DNA of 12,506 nt from Acidobacteriota bacterium (lineage in GTDB: Bacteria; Acidobacteriota; Blastocatellia; Pyrinomonadales; Pyrinomonadaceae), in the NCBI GenBank assembly GCA_013140875.1, contig JABFSB010000420.1:1-12506 (forward strand). Reading direction: 5' to 3'. Both the position numbers and the translations under genes were made by a program. The notes below the pieces were generated by a model. It worked only from the letters and a program-made list of their open reading frames with translations. It ran no database searches and was not told where the DNA came from. This document shows positions 1 through 7,538 of the stretch, piece by piece; position 1 is the first letter of the stretch, and every line of letters begins with the position of its first letter.

Positions 1-1705
1 ACGACGCTACGGCAAAGAGATTTGCCCGCGACGGCGATTCCACGTCCGTCCAGCTCAAACCGCCATCAGCGGTGCGTAGGATCAACCCGTTGGCACCCAC
101 CGCGGTCCCGATTTTTTCATCAAAAAAGCTGACGGCATAAATATTTTCGGCCGCGTTCGTTTTGACCTTCGACCACGTCGTTCCGCCGTCGAGCGTCGCC
201 AATATCGTGCCGCCGTCACCGACGATTATGCCTTTATTCGGGCTGATAAATTTGATGTCCTCGAGCCACGCGTTCGTGCTGGACACCATCGGTTCCCAGT
301 AAGCCCCGCCCGTCGTAGTGCGGATTATCTTCCCGTTTGCCCCGACCGCAAATCCTGTTTTCTCGCCGACAAAATACACGCCCTGCAGATCATCGGTCGT
401 TCCCGATATGCCTTTGCCCCAGCTCGCACCTCCGTTGATCGTCCGCAGAACGGTTCCGCGATCGCCGACGATCCAACCCTTGTCGGCGTTTACGAAATGG
501 ATCGCGTTCAGATTCGCCGAGACGTCCGAATGCACCGGCAGCCAGTTCGTGCCGGCGTCGTTCGTTATCCATATCCGGCCGCCTGCACCGGCCGCTACGC
601 CGTATTCACTGTCGAAAAAAGCAATGTCGTTCACGTCTTCACGTCCGCCTTCGGTCAGCCTTTGCCAGGTATAGCCGCCGTCATCGGTCCGCACGATCAA
701 TCCGTCGGAACCGACCGCCCATCCCGTGAATTTATCGGCGAAATAGTTTGCCGCAAGCCTGGGATTTGTACGTACATTGAACGGCAGCCAGCTCTGCCCG
801 CCGTCGCCGGTCAGCCAGACAAGCCCGTTTGCATCGGTCATCGACCCCGACTTTTCATTCGAGAACGAGACCGAAAGAAGATCGGACCGGCTGAACAAGT
901 TAACTCGATTCCACGTTTCTCCTCCGTCCGTACTGCGAACGACGCAGCCGCCGTATCCGGCCGCGACGATGGTTTCAGGATTTATAAATCTTGCACCCGA
1001 CATCACAACCGCTCCGCACGGCGTGGAGGAACGCCACGTGTCGCCTCCGTCGGTGGTTATGAGAACGAGGCCGTTTACGCCCGCGGCCGCAACCTTGCTC
1101 GCGTCGAAAGCCGATATTTTCAAGATGTGCTGATCGGTTCCGGAAGCGAGAGCGGTCCATGTAAGCCCGCCGTCGGATGTTCGCATTATCCGGCCGTACG
1201 TACCGGCGGCCCAGCCCATTTTCAGTTCTTCACCGCCAAAGGTGACACCGTAAAGATGGTCCTTTACATCGGCCTTCGCCTGGCGCCATTCTTTGCCGCC
1301 GGTATCGGTGATAAAGATCGCACCGCGTGTGCCGACCGCTACCGCATTTTTTCGGTCTTTTACGAAAACGTCCGACAGGGTAACATCCGTCGGGCCCGAC
1401 TGGTTCTCCCAGTTAAAACCGCCGTCCTGAGTGTGAAGGATCGTATTATCGGCCCCGACCGCAAAGCCGTTCTGTTTATCTTTCGCAAAGTGGATCGACA
1501 ACAGCGGATTGCCCTGAGGCTTAGGATTCTGCCAGATCCACCCCTGCTCGCTGCGTTGAGCCGTCGTGTCGAGAACAAGAAGGACGAGTAAGTAGAGGAG
1601 TAAAGGAGTGGAGGAGTGGAGGGGTACGGAACGTCGGAAACGCCTGAGCCCTTTTCTCGCCCTCGCCAATCTGTACTTAACGAAACTGTTTATCTTACGC
1701 AACAC
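1..1705 (-). CDS. Exported Ycf48/BNR-repeat protein, partial (C-terminus beyond window edge)
   Basis: Reading the minus strand from about 1705 to the left edge gives an uninterrupted frame of about 568 codons with no stop. It encodes twelve full tandem repeats of about 42 residues and the start of a thirteenth. Each repeat follows the pattern hydrophobic-F-x(6)-G-x-A-V-G-x-x-G-x-I-x-x-T-x-D-G-G-x-x-W, for example GFAVGANGKIIRTT around 330-370. This is the Ycf48/photosystem II stability factor and BNR/sialidase-type blade, so a beta-propeller-like fold is expected. The leader has a basic stretch (RKGLRRFRR), then LLLYLLVLLVL, then DTTAQ, so export by Sec is likely. No in-frame ATG exists upstream of the repeats. 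I chose GTG at 1705-1703 because an AGGGGAG motif lies 7 nt before it; TTG at 1669 is the alternative. The substrate is unknown. In non-photosynthetic bacteria such proteins are usually cell-surface or secreted, and a Ycf48 role in photosystem assembly should not be assumed. Confidence 0.85.
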   Translation of the reverse strand, partial: MLRKINSFVKYRLARARKGLRRFRRSVPLHSSTPLLLYLLVLLVLDTTAQRSEQGWIWQNPKPQGNPLLSIHFAKDKQNGFAVGADNTILHTQDGGFNWENQSGPTDVTLSDVFVKDRKNAVAVGTRGAIFITDTGGKEWRQAKADVKDHLYGVTFGGEELKMGWAAGTYGRIMRTSDGGLTWTALASGTDQHILKISAFDASKVAAAGVNGLVLITTDGGDTWRSSTPCGAVVMSGARFINPETIVAAGYGGCVVRSTDGGETWNRVNLFSRSDLLSVSFSNEKSGSMTDANGLVWLTGDGGQSWLPFNVRTNPRLAANYFADKFTGWAVGSDGLIVRTDDGGYTWQRLTEGGREDVNDIAFFDSEYGVAAGAGGRIWITNDAGTNWLPVHSDVSANLNAIHFVNADKGWIVGDRGTVLRTINGGASWGKGISGTTDDLQGVYFVGEKTGFAVGANGKIIRTTTGGAYWEPMVSSTNAWLEDIKFISPNKGIIVGDGGTILATLDGGTTWSKVKTNAAENIYAVSFFDEKIGTAVGANGLILRTADGGLSWTDVESPSRANLFAVAS

Positions 1706-1731
1706 TCCCCTACTCCCCTACTCCCCTACTC
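1586..1731. repeat. Inverted pair of 8-bp-period GAGTAGGG-like tandem arrays
   Basis: On the minus strand, 1731-1703 reads as three exact copies of GAGTAGGG followed by GAGTG. On the plus strand, 1586-1624 holds a diverged version of the same unit (GAGTAAAG, GAGTGGAG, GAGTGGAG). The two arms therefore face each other and could pair across about 78 bases. The outer edge of the right arm overlaps the RNase HI stop codon (TGA at 1732-1730). Its inner edge provides the probable GTG start and ribosome-binding site of the Ycf48-like gene. The left arm lies within that gene and encodes part of its hydrophobic leader. Confidence 0.8.
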
Positions 1732-2188
1732 AAATCTCAACGACACCAATATGGACAACTAGATCGTCCAACATTTCCGAATCGACAACACCGGACGCGG
1801 CTATCTTGCGGGCTGCTTTGTCGGCGATCTCTTGTATCTCGTGTCCGTTGTGCCCCTTTACCCATTCCCATTCGATCTCATGCTTGCCGGCGGCATTGTC
1901 CAGCCGTTGCCACCAGTCGTGATTCGTTTTACGCTTCCACGTCCCGCCCATCGTCTCGACCACATAACGCGAATCCGACAACAGCCGCACGCGACACGGC
2001 TCCTTCAGGTTCTCCAACCCCAGCGAAGCGGCCGCGATCTCGGCCTGCTGATTCGTCGCGTTTCCAAGATACTCCCCGACCGCCTTCCAAAGGCCTTTAA
2101 ACCCAAGCACAGCAACCGCCGCCGCACGCGGATTTCCCTTTCCGTTGCCGAGGCTGGAGCCATCGCAAACTATCGTTACGTTTTTCAT
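1730..2188 (-). CDS. rnhA: Ribonuclease HI
   Basis: The 152-residue protein is the normal length for bacterial RNase HI, which cuts the RNA strand of RNA-DNA hybrids in the cytoplasm (R-loops, primer remnants). All catalytic positions are visible: Asp9 in CDGSSLGN, Glu50 in NQQAEIAA, Asp72 in SDSRYVVE, His113 in VKGHNGHE, and Asp123 in IADKAA, matching D10/E48/D70/H124/D134 of the E. coli enzyme. The usual Asn-Glu before the last Asp is Gln-Glu here. The start is ATG at 2188. No Shine-Dalgarno is visible because an inverted repeat fills the upstream 79-bp gap. The gene lies downstream of sbcC on the same strand, so the two may be co-transcribed, both serving nucleic-acid maintenance. The stop codon touches the GAGTAGGG array. 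Confidence 0.95.
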   Translation of the reverse strand: MKNVTIVCDGSSLGNGKGNPRAAAVAVLGFKGLWKAVGEYLGNATNQQAEIAAASLGLENLKEPCRVRLLSDSRYVVETMGGTWKRKTNHDWWQRLDNAAGKHEIEWEWVKGHNGHEIQEIADKAARKIAASGVVDSEMLDDLVVHIGVVEI

Positions 2189-2195
2189 AGAGCGT

Positions 2196-2265
2196 TAAAA
2201 ACAGGATGCACATGATGAGCAGGATGCGAGCACCTATCCTTGATATCCTGTCCATTCTGTCTAAA
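2196..2265. repeat. Imperfect inverted repeat built from CAGGATG-type words
   Basis: Two 30-nt arms (2196-2225 and 2236-2265) match at 20 of 30 positions when one is reverse-complemented, with a 10-nt loop. The left arm contains CAGGATG twice and CATGATG; the right arm contains ATCCT and ATCCTGTCC. The element fills the sbcC-rnhA gap. It ends two bases before the sbcC stop codon and starts 7 bases upstream of the rnhA ATG, where a ribosome-binding site would normally be. Confidence 0.75.
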
Positions 2266-2267
2266 AA

Positions 2268-4913
2268 TTACTCTCCAACCCTCACTTCATTGTCCATATA
2301 TCCTTCAAACGTATCATCATGCGAGATAACAAATAGTTGGTCAAAATGGCTGATCTGGCTGATCTGCATTGCCAGATTTTCGCGGCGTTCGGCGTCCATG
2401 TTCGTAGTCGGCTCGTCGAAAAAGGCGATTCGAATGTCTGAAAGTTGTTTTAGCAACGCAAGCCTTACGGACATCGCAGCCGCCATTTGTTCGCCGCCGG
2501 AAAGGCTCTGAAAAGGCCTGTCATAGCCGCCTTCTTCCAGGGTGATCGCATAATCATCGCCCCAGTTTAGCGTACGTTCGGCATTGCCGCCGATCTCTCG
2601 AAACAACTGGTTCGCCTCGAGCGAAACGTGGTGCACGTAATTTTTTGCGACCAGCGGTGCCGCTTCTTTAAGCGTCGTACGGATAAAATCGACGGTTTCC
2701 GAAATCCGTTTCAATCGTTCACGCTCGATAAATTCATCCTGCATCGACTTTCTCACTGAATATAGACGCTCAAGGTCGGCGTCCAGTTCCCGAAGCCGCC
2801 GTCTGGACGATCCAAGGATCACGCCGACCTCCGCACGTTTCTTTTGCACGTCCAGCAAAGCAGAGCGTGCGGCCGAATGAGATTCACGGTCATAATCGCG
2901 TGCGGCAGCCTCCGACGCGTTGGCCGCGGCGGCGGATGTTTCCGCCAGCGTCGACCGCTCCTTTTCCGCCGACCGAAACGCTGTCTCTAACTCAGAGACT
3001 TTCCCGGCCATGTCCTCGTTCGCAACAAAAACACGATAGGCCTGGGCGGTTCGGTCGCGCGAATCGGCCGCCGCGGTCAGCAACGAGTCAAGGTCCTTGT
3101 AGTTTTCCAGCTTCTCGACGCTCAGCCGCCGTTCGCTTTCGAGCCGTTCGGCGTTCTTTTCGCTGGCCGATAACTGGTTCCGAATTTCTATCTCGCGGCC
3201 GATTTCCTGCTTGAGATAAGAGACTTTCGCTTTCGGATTATCGAGCGCCTTCAGTTCGGTATCCAGTTTGGCAAACTCCACTTTCAGCTCGCTTAACCTG
3301 CTCGAATCGTTCTCGACCGCCAGTACCTGATCCCTCGATCTCACGCCTTCCTCTCCGATCTCCTTCAATCTGGTTTCGAGACCTGCGATCTGTGCACCCG
3401 ATCGTTCGGCCTCGCGTGCTGTTTTTAGGGCCTCGCCAACGTTACGCTGCTCCGCTGACAGAGTGCCGATCTGCGCGCGCAGTTCTCCGAACTGGCTCGA
3501 GATAAATCCCTCCAACGTCTCGCCTTCTTTTAAATTAAGGCATTTTTGGGAAAGTATCGGGCATAGGCCGTTTTTGATCTCGTTTTGAAAACGCTCATCG
3601 CGTTCGAGCGCGGCGTTCGCGGACGCGATCTCACGAACCAAAGCGGCTTCGCGGTTCTGCAAAGTTTCGAGCTGCTCCGCGCCGCCCGATTTCTCGCGGG
3701 CCAAGATCAGTTCGTCGGAAGTTCTTTTGTATGCTTCACGAAGCGCCGCGATCCGCTCGTTCATCACATTCAGTTGGCCGGCCGCCGCCTCGGCTTTCGC
3801 CAGATCGCGGCGTACCGCGTCGAGCCTTTCTTCCAGCGTTTCCTGTTCCGCGATCCGCCCCGACAGCACGTCGATATCGGCACGGGCCTTCTGTATTTTC
3901 GTAATCTCCTGGTCGAGGTGTTTTCTCTCCGCGTGTACGGCGGTTAAAGCCGCCTCGGTCTTGTTCATCTCGTCGGCCAAAAGCTGTCGGACACCACGTT
4001 CGCGTTCCAACTCCTTTAAACGCCCGATCGACTCAAGATAATGTGACGCATCCTTTCGGGAATCCTCCATCAAAACGGCGGCCGATCTGGAACGCGTAAG
4101 TTCGCCTTCACTCTGCTTTAAAATGAGCTCTGCCCGAGCTAGCTCCGCACTAAGCCTTTCGGCCTCGGACCGCAGGCGGACGGCATTCGCTTCCATTTCA
4201 TCCAGCTTTGAAACCAGCGTCTGCTTGCTTTCGATCTCGATATCCAAAGTTCCGGCGGTTTCGGCTTCACGCTCGATTGAATCGGCCAGCACTTTACGAT
4301 CTTCCTCGATAGAATCGATCCGGCCGATCTCGCCTTCAGCTCGAGCGATGTTTATGTCAACGCCGACGATCTGCTGATCGACGTACCGAACCGTCTTGAG
4401 CAATTCGTCCGAGCTGCGGCGGTATTCTTCGACCTTCAACAGCGAATCGAATGTCTTTTTCCGCTCGGCTGCCGTGGCAAGGAAAATAGCGGTAAACGTA
4501 CCTTGCGGAACGCCGATCGCGTGTTTGAAAAGAGACTCAAGATCGGTTCCCGGCTCGATACCGAGATGCTGCCAGAGAAAACGGGTAACCTCTTCCTTCT
4601 TGTCGGCAATGCGTGTTTTGAGACGCGGGTCGAAGATGTGGTAGCCGGTTCCGGTATCGCGATAGATCGTGTATTCACGCTCGTCCAGGCCGCTTTCGAA
4701 CGTGACTCGGACAACCGCTTTCTTTTCTCCACGCCGGACTATCTCTTCTTTTTTGTACTCAAGGGTGTCGAACATCGCCCACGCGATAGCCTCGATTATC
4801 GAGGTTTTGCCGGCGCCGTTTTCGCCAACTATTGCCGTCGTTCCGCGCGTGAATTCGAACACCGACTCGCCGTGCGATTTGAAATTCTCAAGTTCGACTC
4901 GCGAAATATGCAT
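2268..4913 (-). CDS. sbcC: SbcC/Rad50-type SMC-like DNA repair ATPase
   Basis: The 881-residue protein has the Rad50/SbcC layout. An N-terminal ATPase half carries Walker A GENGAGKTS at 30-38 and the Q-loop GVPQGTF around Gln137. Long coiled coils (about 155-445 and 465-750, rich in Glu/Arg/Leu) flank a mid-protein hook. The C-terminal half has the ABC signature LSGGEQ at 804-809, Walker B IAFFDEP at 829-835, D-loop NMD at 838-840, and the H-loop His in ISHDD at 865. With SbcD/Mre11 this family processes hairpins and DNA ends. No sbcD gene is in the window, so the partner must lie elsewhere. The hook is CPILSQKC (Cys451 and Cys458, C-x6-C) instead of the canonical C-P-x-C. The ATG at 4913 precedes MHISRVELENFKSH, a typical family start; upstream there is only a weak TAGG. 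SbcC is the best name, though the short length and odd hook could mark a separate Rad50-like branch. Confidence 0.93.
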   Translation of the reverse strand: MHISRVELENFKSHGESVFEFTRGTTAIVGENGAGKTSIIEAIAWAMFDTLEYKKEEIVRRGEKKAVVRVTFESGLDEREYTIYRDTGTGYHIFDPRLKTRIADKKEEVTRFLWQHLGIEPGTDLESLFKHAIGVPQGTFTAIFLATAAERKKTFDSLLKVEEYRRSSDELLKTVRYVDQQIVGVDINIARAEGEIGRIDSIEEDRKVLADSIEREAETAGTLDIEIESKQTLVSKLDEMEANAVRLRSEAERLSAELARAELILKQSEGELTRSRSAAVLMEDSRKDASHYLESIGRLKELERERGVRQLLADEMNKTEAALTAVHAERKHLDQEITKIQKARADIDVLSGRIAEQETLEERLDAVRRDLAKAEAAAGQLNVMNERIAALREAYKRTSDELILAREKSGGAEQLETLQNREAALVREIASANAALERDERFQNEIKNGLCPILSQKCLNLKEGETLEGFISSQFGELRAQIGTLSAEQRNVGEALKTAREAERSGAQIAGLETRLKEIGEEGVRSRDQVLAVENDSSRLSELKVEFAKLDTELKALDNPKAKVSYLKQEIGREIEIRNQLSASEKNAERLESERRLSVEKLENYKDLDSLLTAAADSRDRTAQAYRVFVANEDMAGKVSELETAFRSAEKERSTLAETSAAAANASEAAARDYDRESHSAARSALLDVQKKRAEVGVILGSSRRRLRELDADLERLYSVRKSMQDEFIERERLKRISETVDFIRTTLKEAAPLVAKNYVHHVSLEANQLFREIGGNAERTLNWGDDYAITLEEGGYDRPFQSLSGGEQMAAAMSVRLALLKQLSDIRIAFFDEPTTNMDAERRENLAMQISQISHFDQLFVISHDDTFEGYMDNEVRVGE

Positions 4914-5017
4914 TTAAACCTATCGGGTCGCGGAAGGGCGCGTGTGCTTACTCTTTACCGATAGATAGATTTTAGAATAGTCGCGCCGAAAATCAGAATC
5001 TAACGCCGCCAACGGCT

Positions 5018-5143
5018 GCTTTTGTTCCTCTTAATTCCTCTTATTCGTCTTTTTCCGTGGTTTTGTTTTTACATCCGGCTTACCAAGAAGATAAATGATT
5101 ACCACGGAAGGAGAAGAATAAGAGGAATTAAGAACGAAAAAGG
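5018..5143. repeat. Long inverted repeat with pyrimidine/purine arms (CCGTGG...CCACGG type)
   Basis: This element occupies the middle of the 335-bp gap (4914-5248) between the divergent sbcC and 98-aa genes. The left arm (about 5018-5062) and right arm (about 5099-5143) pair through CTTAATTCCTCTTATTC and CCGTGG with small indels. The loop is about 36 nt. Its right arm shares CCACGGAAG, AGAAGAATAAGAGG-like sequence with the element at 8318-8402, so the two are copies of one family. A minus-strand promoter for sbcC and a plus-strand promoter for the 98-aa gene must flank it, but I see only weak -10-like boxes (TATTCT near 4975 on the minus strand; TTAAAA at 5214-5219). No gene is convincing in the gap. 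Confidence 0.88.
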
Positions 5144-5248
5144 AATAAACCCAAGCACAATCAAACCAGAGGTCCTGGGCCACGTCATGTTGTTATCGGA
5201 TCGTGCTATCGTGTTAAAACGTTAGGCGGCTGACACGAAAAAAAGCTT

Positions 5249-5545
5249 ATGAAGATAGAGATCGGCGACAGCGTGATTCTTGTGCTTCACACGCCCAGAG
5301 AGAAGCTGCTTGGGCTTGTTCAGGACCTTACTCCTACGGGCCTTTTCGTCCGAGGGATCGACCTGAGCTATTTCGACGACTGGTGCCAGTCGATTGTGAA
5401 CAACGAGCCATACCTGCCGATGAGCGATTACTTTTTCCCGATGTGGAGGATCGAAAGGCTTATCCGTGACGAAGGCTCGGAAGAAACGCCATCAATGGCG
5501 GCTATTTTCGAACAGCGAACAGGAAGAAGTTTGGTGGAGTTCTGA
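5249..5545 (+). CDS. Conserved-looking 98-aa protein of unknown function
   Basis: I do not recognise this family. The protein is small, acidic and soluble, with no signal peptide or membrane helix. It begins with a hydrophobic strand pattern (KIEIGDSVILVLHTP), then LLGLVQDLTPTGLFVRGIDLSYF. This resembles a small beta-barrel of the kind found in PilZ-like or SH3-like adaptor domains, where the product of the 'LTPTGLFV' stretch would be a turn-rich strand pair. That comparison is inference only. The rest is aromatic-rich (FDDWCQSIV, YFFPMWRIERLI) and may pack as helices. The ATG at 5249 follows GAAAAAAAGC, a poor Shine-Dalgarno. The gene stands alone on the plus strand and converges on the DUF4097 gene with an 11-bp gap. 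Codon use looks like its neighbours, which supports a real gene. Confidence 0.75.
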   Translation: MKIEIGDSVILVLHTPREKLLGLVQDLTPTGLFVRGIDLSYFDDWCQSIVNNEPYLPMSDYFFPMWRIERLIRDEGSEETPSMAAIFEQRTGRSLVEF

Positions 5546-5556
5546 GCAAAGCAATT

Positions 5557-6603
5557 TCAAAGTTTCGAAATAAGAATCATTCCGTTGTGAGTGGTAAGTT
5601 TTACTGTCGAGGCCCCGTCGCCCATTACCGCATTCAACGAACTTCCCGCAGGCGAGATATTCTTCGTGACCGTTTTAAACGGTATTGATGAATCCAAAGT
5701 GCCGCCATACAAGGCCGAAACACGACAAGAGGAGTCAACGGGAATTGCCAAGGCAATCGACCCGGCTGTGGTAGTCAAAGCGTATAATCCACCGGGCAAG
5801 AACTTACCTCTGAAAATTAACTCACCGGTTACCGAATCGGCGACTATTTGTCGATGTTCAACGTTCTGCAGAGTGATCCTTCCACTGTTGGTTTTAGCCC
5901 TAAAAACATCTCCGACTTTTCCGGGGCTAACTCCGTAAGCGTTAACATTCCCTTCGGTAGTTTCGAGCGAAATTTCACCGCCTGAACCTTCCACGGTGAC
6001 CGAACCTTTATACGTTCTGGACGAGATGCCTCCCGATATATTACGAAAAGCTACGTTCCCGTCAACACTCTCTAAATTAATCTTTTTTATCGAGTCGATA
6101 CGTGCCTCCGTCCGTTTGCCCGTGATCGATAGACTCGCGCCGTAAGGCACTTCGATATCAATTCGGTCGCCGGAAAGACATTCTGAACCTTCAACGTCAG
6201 CGGCCTGTTTCGCTATTAGTACCCACACCGGCTTTACCGATTTCGGATCCTTCTCCAACACGCGAAACTTAGCGTCACTTCCATTGCGGATGAACAAACG
6301 GATTTCATTTCGGTCCCAACCATTTACTGTCACGCGGCCTTGTAGTATGCAAGGAATCTTAATATTGACGTTCGGGTCGACCGCAAGAGCTTTTTCGGTG
6401 GTTCCACGGCCGTAATATTTGCTTGGCTTTTCCGGCTTTTCGGGAGGAGCTTCAGGTTCGGTTTTCTTTTCCGGCTTTGGCTTAACCTCGACTTTAGGCG
6501 GTTTTGGAGGCGGGACGATTTGGGCCGCGACGCTGATTACGCCCACGACTGTGAAGCACACCAATACCGTGCATATCCCTAATTTTGAAATCCTTTTTGG
6601 CAT
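5557..6603 (-). CDS. Exported DUF4097-family beta-strand repeat protein
   Basis: The 348-residue protein has an N-terminal signal peptide (basic MPKRISK, hydrophobic 9-26, probable cleavage after SVAA near residue 27). A proline/lysine/glutamate linker follows (about 30-62), then a repetitive beta-rich domain. The motif VTVNGWDRNEIRLFI at 91-105 and repeated strands ending in 'TTEGNVNAY', 'TNSGRITLQN', 'TTAGSIAL' and 'THNGMILI' are typical of DUF4097/putative adhesin proteins. These form a right-handed beta-helix-like sheet. The gene is third in the operon after an ECF sigma factor and its anti-sigma factor, 23 bp downstream of the latter. A cell-envelope protein controlled by, or feeding signals to, that sigma system is therefore plausible. 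A TTTAGG box lies just before the ATG. Its molecular ligand is unknown. Confidence 0.85.
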   Translation of the reverse strand: MPKRISKLGICTVLVCFTVVGVISVAAQIVPPPKPPKVEVKPKPEKKTEPEAPPEKPEKPSKYYGRGTTEKALAVDPNVNIKIPCILQGRVTVNGWDRNEIRLFIRNGSDAKFRVLEKDPKSVKPVWVLIAKQAADVEGSECLSGDRIDIEVPYGASLSITGKRTEARIDSIKKINLESVDGNVAFRNISGGISSRTYKGSVTVEGSGGEISLETTEGNVNAYGVSPGKVGDVFRAKTNSGRITLQNVEHRQIVADSVTGELIFRGKFLPGGLYALTTTAGSIALAIPVDSSCRVSALYGGTLDSSIPFKTVTKNISPAGSSLNAVMGDGASTVKLTTHNGMILISKL

Positions 6604-6626
6604 CTACCTAAATGTAATGGCCCATT

Positions 6627-7538
6627 CTATTGGAGCGCGGCCATAAGCTCTTCGCGTTCGACGACCGAATTCAACAGGTCGATTTTATTCTGATACGAAG
6701 AGTAAAGTACCTGCTTGGCGGCTTGATTCTTCGGATTTTTTCTAACCACGTCCTTCATCCGCTTGATCGAATCGTTGACAACGGCGATGTCGCGTTCATA
6801 AGCCATTCGCGACGAAGGGTCAAGGATCAGGTCCTTGCGACCGTCGACGTTTTGCTTGAGGTTCGAGATCGTCTTGATATAGCTTTCTTCACCGGGAAGA
6901 TACTGTTCGGCAGCGGGCTCGCGAACGACCGCGTGTACCGGCTTCACGGGTTGGTCCGCGGCAGAATGATTCGCATTCGAAACCAAGTTCTTGAGATCAC
7001 GCGGTGAAAAATTTGTCTCTCTGACACGGACCGGATCGTTCGATGTGGGCGACACCGGGTCGCCGCCACTCACCGTCGTATTGACCTTTTCCGTACGTCC
7101 AGTCTGCGGAACCTGAGGCTGGGCCGTATTCACGGCAACAACATCACTTCCCGGACCGTTCGTTACCGGTGACTTCAAACTCCAAACTGCGGCAAACAAT
7201 CCGGCAACGACCAAAACACTGGCGGCAACGCCGAGCGATGGATTTGCGAACAATGCAAAAACGTAGCCTCTTGCCTTGTCCCAGAACGAGGCCTGGTTCC
7301 TTTCTTCGGCAAGGGCAACAGTGATATTGCTCCAAAGCCGCTGGGTCGGCACGAGCGAGTTCAACTCGCGGTCGAGCATTGCAAAGACCTGTGCGTTCTC
7401 TTCTTCGGCCTCGGCTATAAGAAGGGCGCAGCTATCGCACTTGGCCGAATGCTCGGTTATGGCGAACGAAAGCTCCGGCGTCGTTTCGCCGTCTAAAAAG
7501 GCCTGTATAGCACCTATTTCAAAACACTTTTCGCTCAT
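6627..7538 (-). CDS. Membrane-bound zinc-finger anti-sigma factor
   Basis: The 303-residue protein begins with a zf-HC2 type domain: an AFLDGE helix, then His30-x3-Cys34-x2-Cys37 (EHSAKCDSC), the zinc-binding anti-sigma domain core. One transmembrane helix follows at about 101-121 (SLGVAASVLVVAGLFAAVWS). A low-complexity Pro/Ser/Thr/Asn region comes next, and then a C-terminal charged helical segment (about 215-303), probably coiled coil, on the periplasmic side. Its ATG overlaps the sigma gene's stop codon in an ATGA arrangement (7538-7535), a sign of translational coupling and 1:1 production. The expected role is to hold the ECF sigma factor at the membrane until an envelope signal releases it. 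The periplasmic part is not similar to any sensor domain I can name. Confidence 0.88.
   Translation of the reverse strand: MSEKCFEIGAIQAFLDGETTPELSFAITEHSAKCDSCALLIAEAEEENAQVFAMLDRELNSLVPTQRLWSNITVALAEERNQASFWDKARGYVFALFANPSLGVAASVLVVAGLFAAVWSLKSPVTNGPGSDVVAVNTAQPQVPQTGRTEKVNTTVSGGDPVSPTSNDPVRVRETNFSPRDLKNLVSNANHSAADQPVKPVHAVVREPAAEQYLPGEESYIKTISNLKQNVDGRKDLILDPSSRMAYERDIAVVNDSIKRMKDVVRKNPKNQAAKQVLYSSYQNKIDLLNSVVEREELMAALQ

Noticed and set aside
497..1591. 364-codon open frame on the plus strand
   Set aside because: It is antisense to the Ycf48/BNR repeat gene, whose minus-strand frame carries twelve family repeats. The plus-strand product is Arg/Pro-rich without domains.
1586..1731. CRISPR-like or minisatellite array
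   Set aside because: Units are 8 bp with no spacers and occur as two facing arms. This is a simple repeat, not CRISPR.
4956..4980. Minus-strand promoter with TATTCT for sbcC
   Set aside because: The -35 match is poor and the region is AT-rich; it could be chance.
5190..5219. Promoter TTGTTA-N18-TTAAAA for the 98-aa gene
   Set aside because: Both boxes are weak matches and the spacing is long; not strong enough to list.
5022..5225. 67-codon plus-strand frame in the sbcC upstream gap
   Set aside because: It is almost wholly contained in the inverted repeat 5018-5143 and has no ribosome-binding site or recognisable motif.
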